From NCBI GenBank assembly GCA_031272565.1, contig JAISTN010000284.1:1-6833 (forward strand): DNA of 6,833 nucleotides, in the 5' to 3' direction. Made by a program: the position numbers and the translations under genes. The notes below the pieces were generated by a model. That model was given only the letters and a program-made list of their open reading frames with translations. It was not told where the DNA came from and made no database searches. Shown here in pieces: positions 6,573-6,833 of the stretch; positions within the stretch are counted from its first letter, which is position 1, and each line of letters starts with the position of its first letter. Source of the DNA: Bifidobacteriaceae bacterium (GTDB lineage Bacteria; Actinomycetota; Actinomycetes; Actinomycetales; WQXJ01).

Positions 6573-6833
6573 GTGCCATCTCCTCGCAACGACTTCGCCA
6601 GCCTTGCTCCCCAGACGGTGGCAGTGGCCGCGGGCCGGCCCGACAAAACCCCCGGGGCGCCCGTCAACCCACCGGTCACTTTCAGTTCCACCTTCATTTC
6701 GCGGGGCACGCCCCCGCCCGGGGAGCCGTCCTACGCCCGCTACGACAACCCCTCCCACCACGCCGTCGAAGAAGTGATCGGCCTGCTGGAAGGGTCGGCC
6801 CAGCCCGGCGTCTTGTTCTCCTCCGGCATGGCC
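6573..6833 (+). CDS. Cys/Met-metabolism PLP-dependent enzyme, cystathionine gamma-synthase-like (5' part)
   Basis: The first 87 codons of a gene that runs off the right edge. The translation from GTG at 6573 shows the N-terminus of the trans-sulfuration enzyme family: PVNPPVTFSSTF (residues about 31-42), YARYDNPSHHAVEEVIGLLEG (about 55-75), then VLFSSGMA at the edge. E. coli MetB has the equivalent YSRRGNPT. The Tyr and Arg of YAR would contact PLP phosphate in the partner subunit, and SSGMA leads into the cofactor-binding region. The PLP lysine lies outside the window. Members include cystathionine gamma-synthase, cystathionine gamma-lyase and O-acetylhomoserine sulfhydrylase; this fragment cannot separate them, so no symbol is given. 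The GTG gives the usual short lead before the conserved part and has a leaderless-type -10 sequence upstream. It is divergent from ddl across 216 nt. The family is sure; the exact reaction is open. Confidence 0.88.
   Translation, partial: MPSPRNDFASLAPQTVAVAAGRPDKTPGAPVNPPVTFSSTFISRGTPPPGEPSYARYDNPSHHAVEEVIGLLEGSAQPGVLFSSGMA

Noticed and set aside
6357..6761. Upstream extension of the ddl frame
   Set aside because: The residues before the ATG at 6356 show no Ddl similarity and overlap the divergent PLP-enzyme gene; the ATG at 6356 gives the normal family N-terminus.

Overview
The window is about two-thirds G+C, with proline/alanine/glycine-rich proteins, GTG starts and several genes that lack a Shine-Dalgarno sequence. 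The proteins resemble actinobacterial families closely: an NdgR/LtbR-type IclR regulator next to leuCD, a Ddl resembling the mycobacterial enzyme, and a Cys/Met PLP enzyme of actinobacterial style. I would place it in Actinomycetota (class Actinomycetes) and cannot name a genus.

Layout. Positions 1-77 hold no gene, only two G+C-rich inverted repeats downstream of the regulator. The minus strand at 78-806 encodes the IclR-family regulator. A 66-nt divergent intergenic region carries a plausible leuC promoter and a sequence resembling the LtbR operator. The plus strand then carries leuC (873-2297), leuD (2302-2937) and a murA-type gene (2947-4266), tightly packed with gaps of 4 and 9 nt. This ends convergently, 27 nt away, at a minus-strand gene for an unrecognised two-helix membrane protein (4294-5103). 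Next is ddl, D-alanine-D-alanine ligase, also on the minus strand (5208-6356). A 216-nt divergent spacer separates ddl from the start of a plus-strand Cys/Met-metabolism PLP enzyme (6573 to the window end, truncated).

How the genes work together. The regulator and leuCD form the known actinobacterial control unit for leucine synthesis: LeuC and LeuD are the two subunits of isopropylmalate isomerase. MurA (first committed step of peptidoglycan precursor synthesis) and Ddl (the D-Ala-D-Ala terminus) are cell-wall enzymes. In several actinobacteria, as I recall, murA follows leuCD and ddl lies further along the same strand with gpsA between; here ddl is inverted and a hypothetical membrane gene sits between.

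The most notable pattern is in the gene starts. leuC, leuD and the regulator have clear Shine-Dalgarno sequences. The other four genes have none at a useful distance, and each has a TANNNT -10-like hexamer 6-7 nt upstream of its start codon, the geometry of leaderless transcription. For murA this hexamer begins with the leuD stop codon. I found no mobile element, CRISPR array, tRNA or clearly novel multi-gene system; the window is mainly conserved core metabolism.
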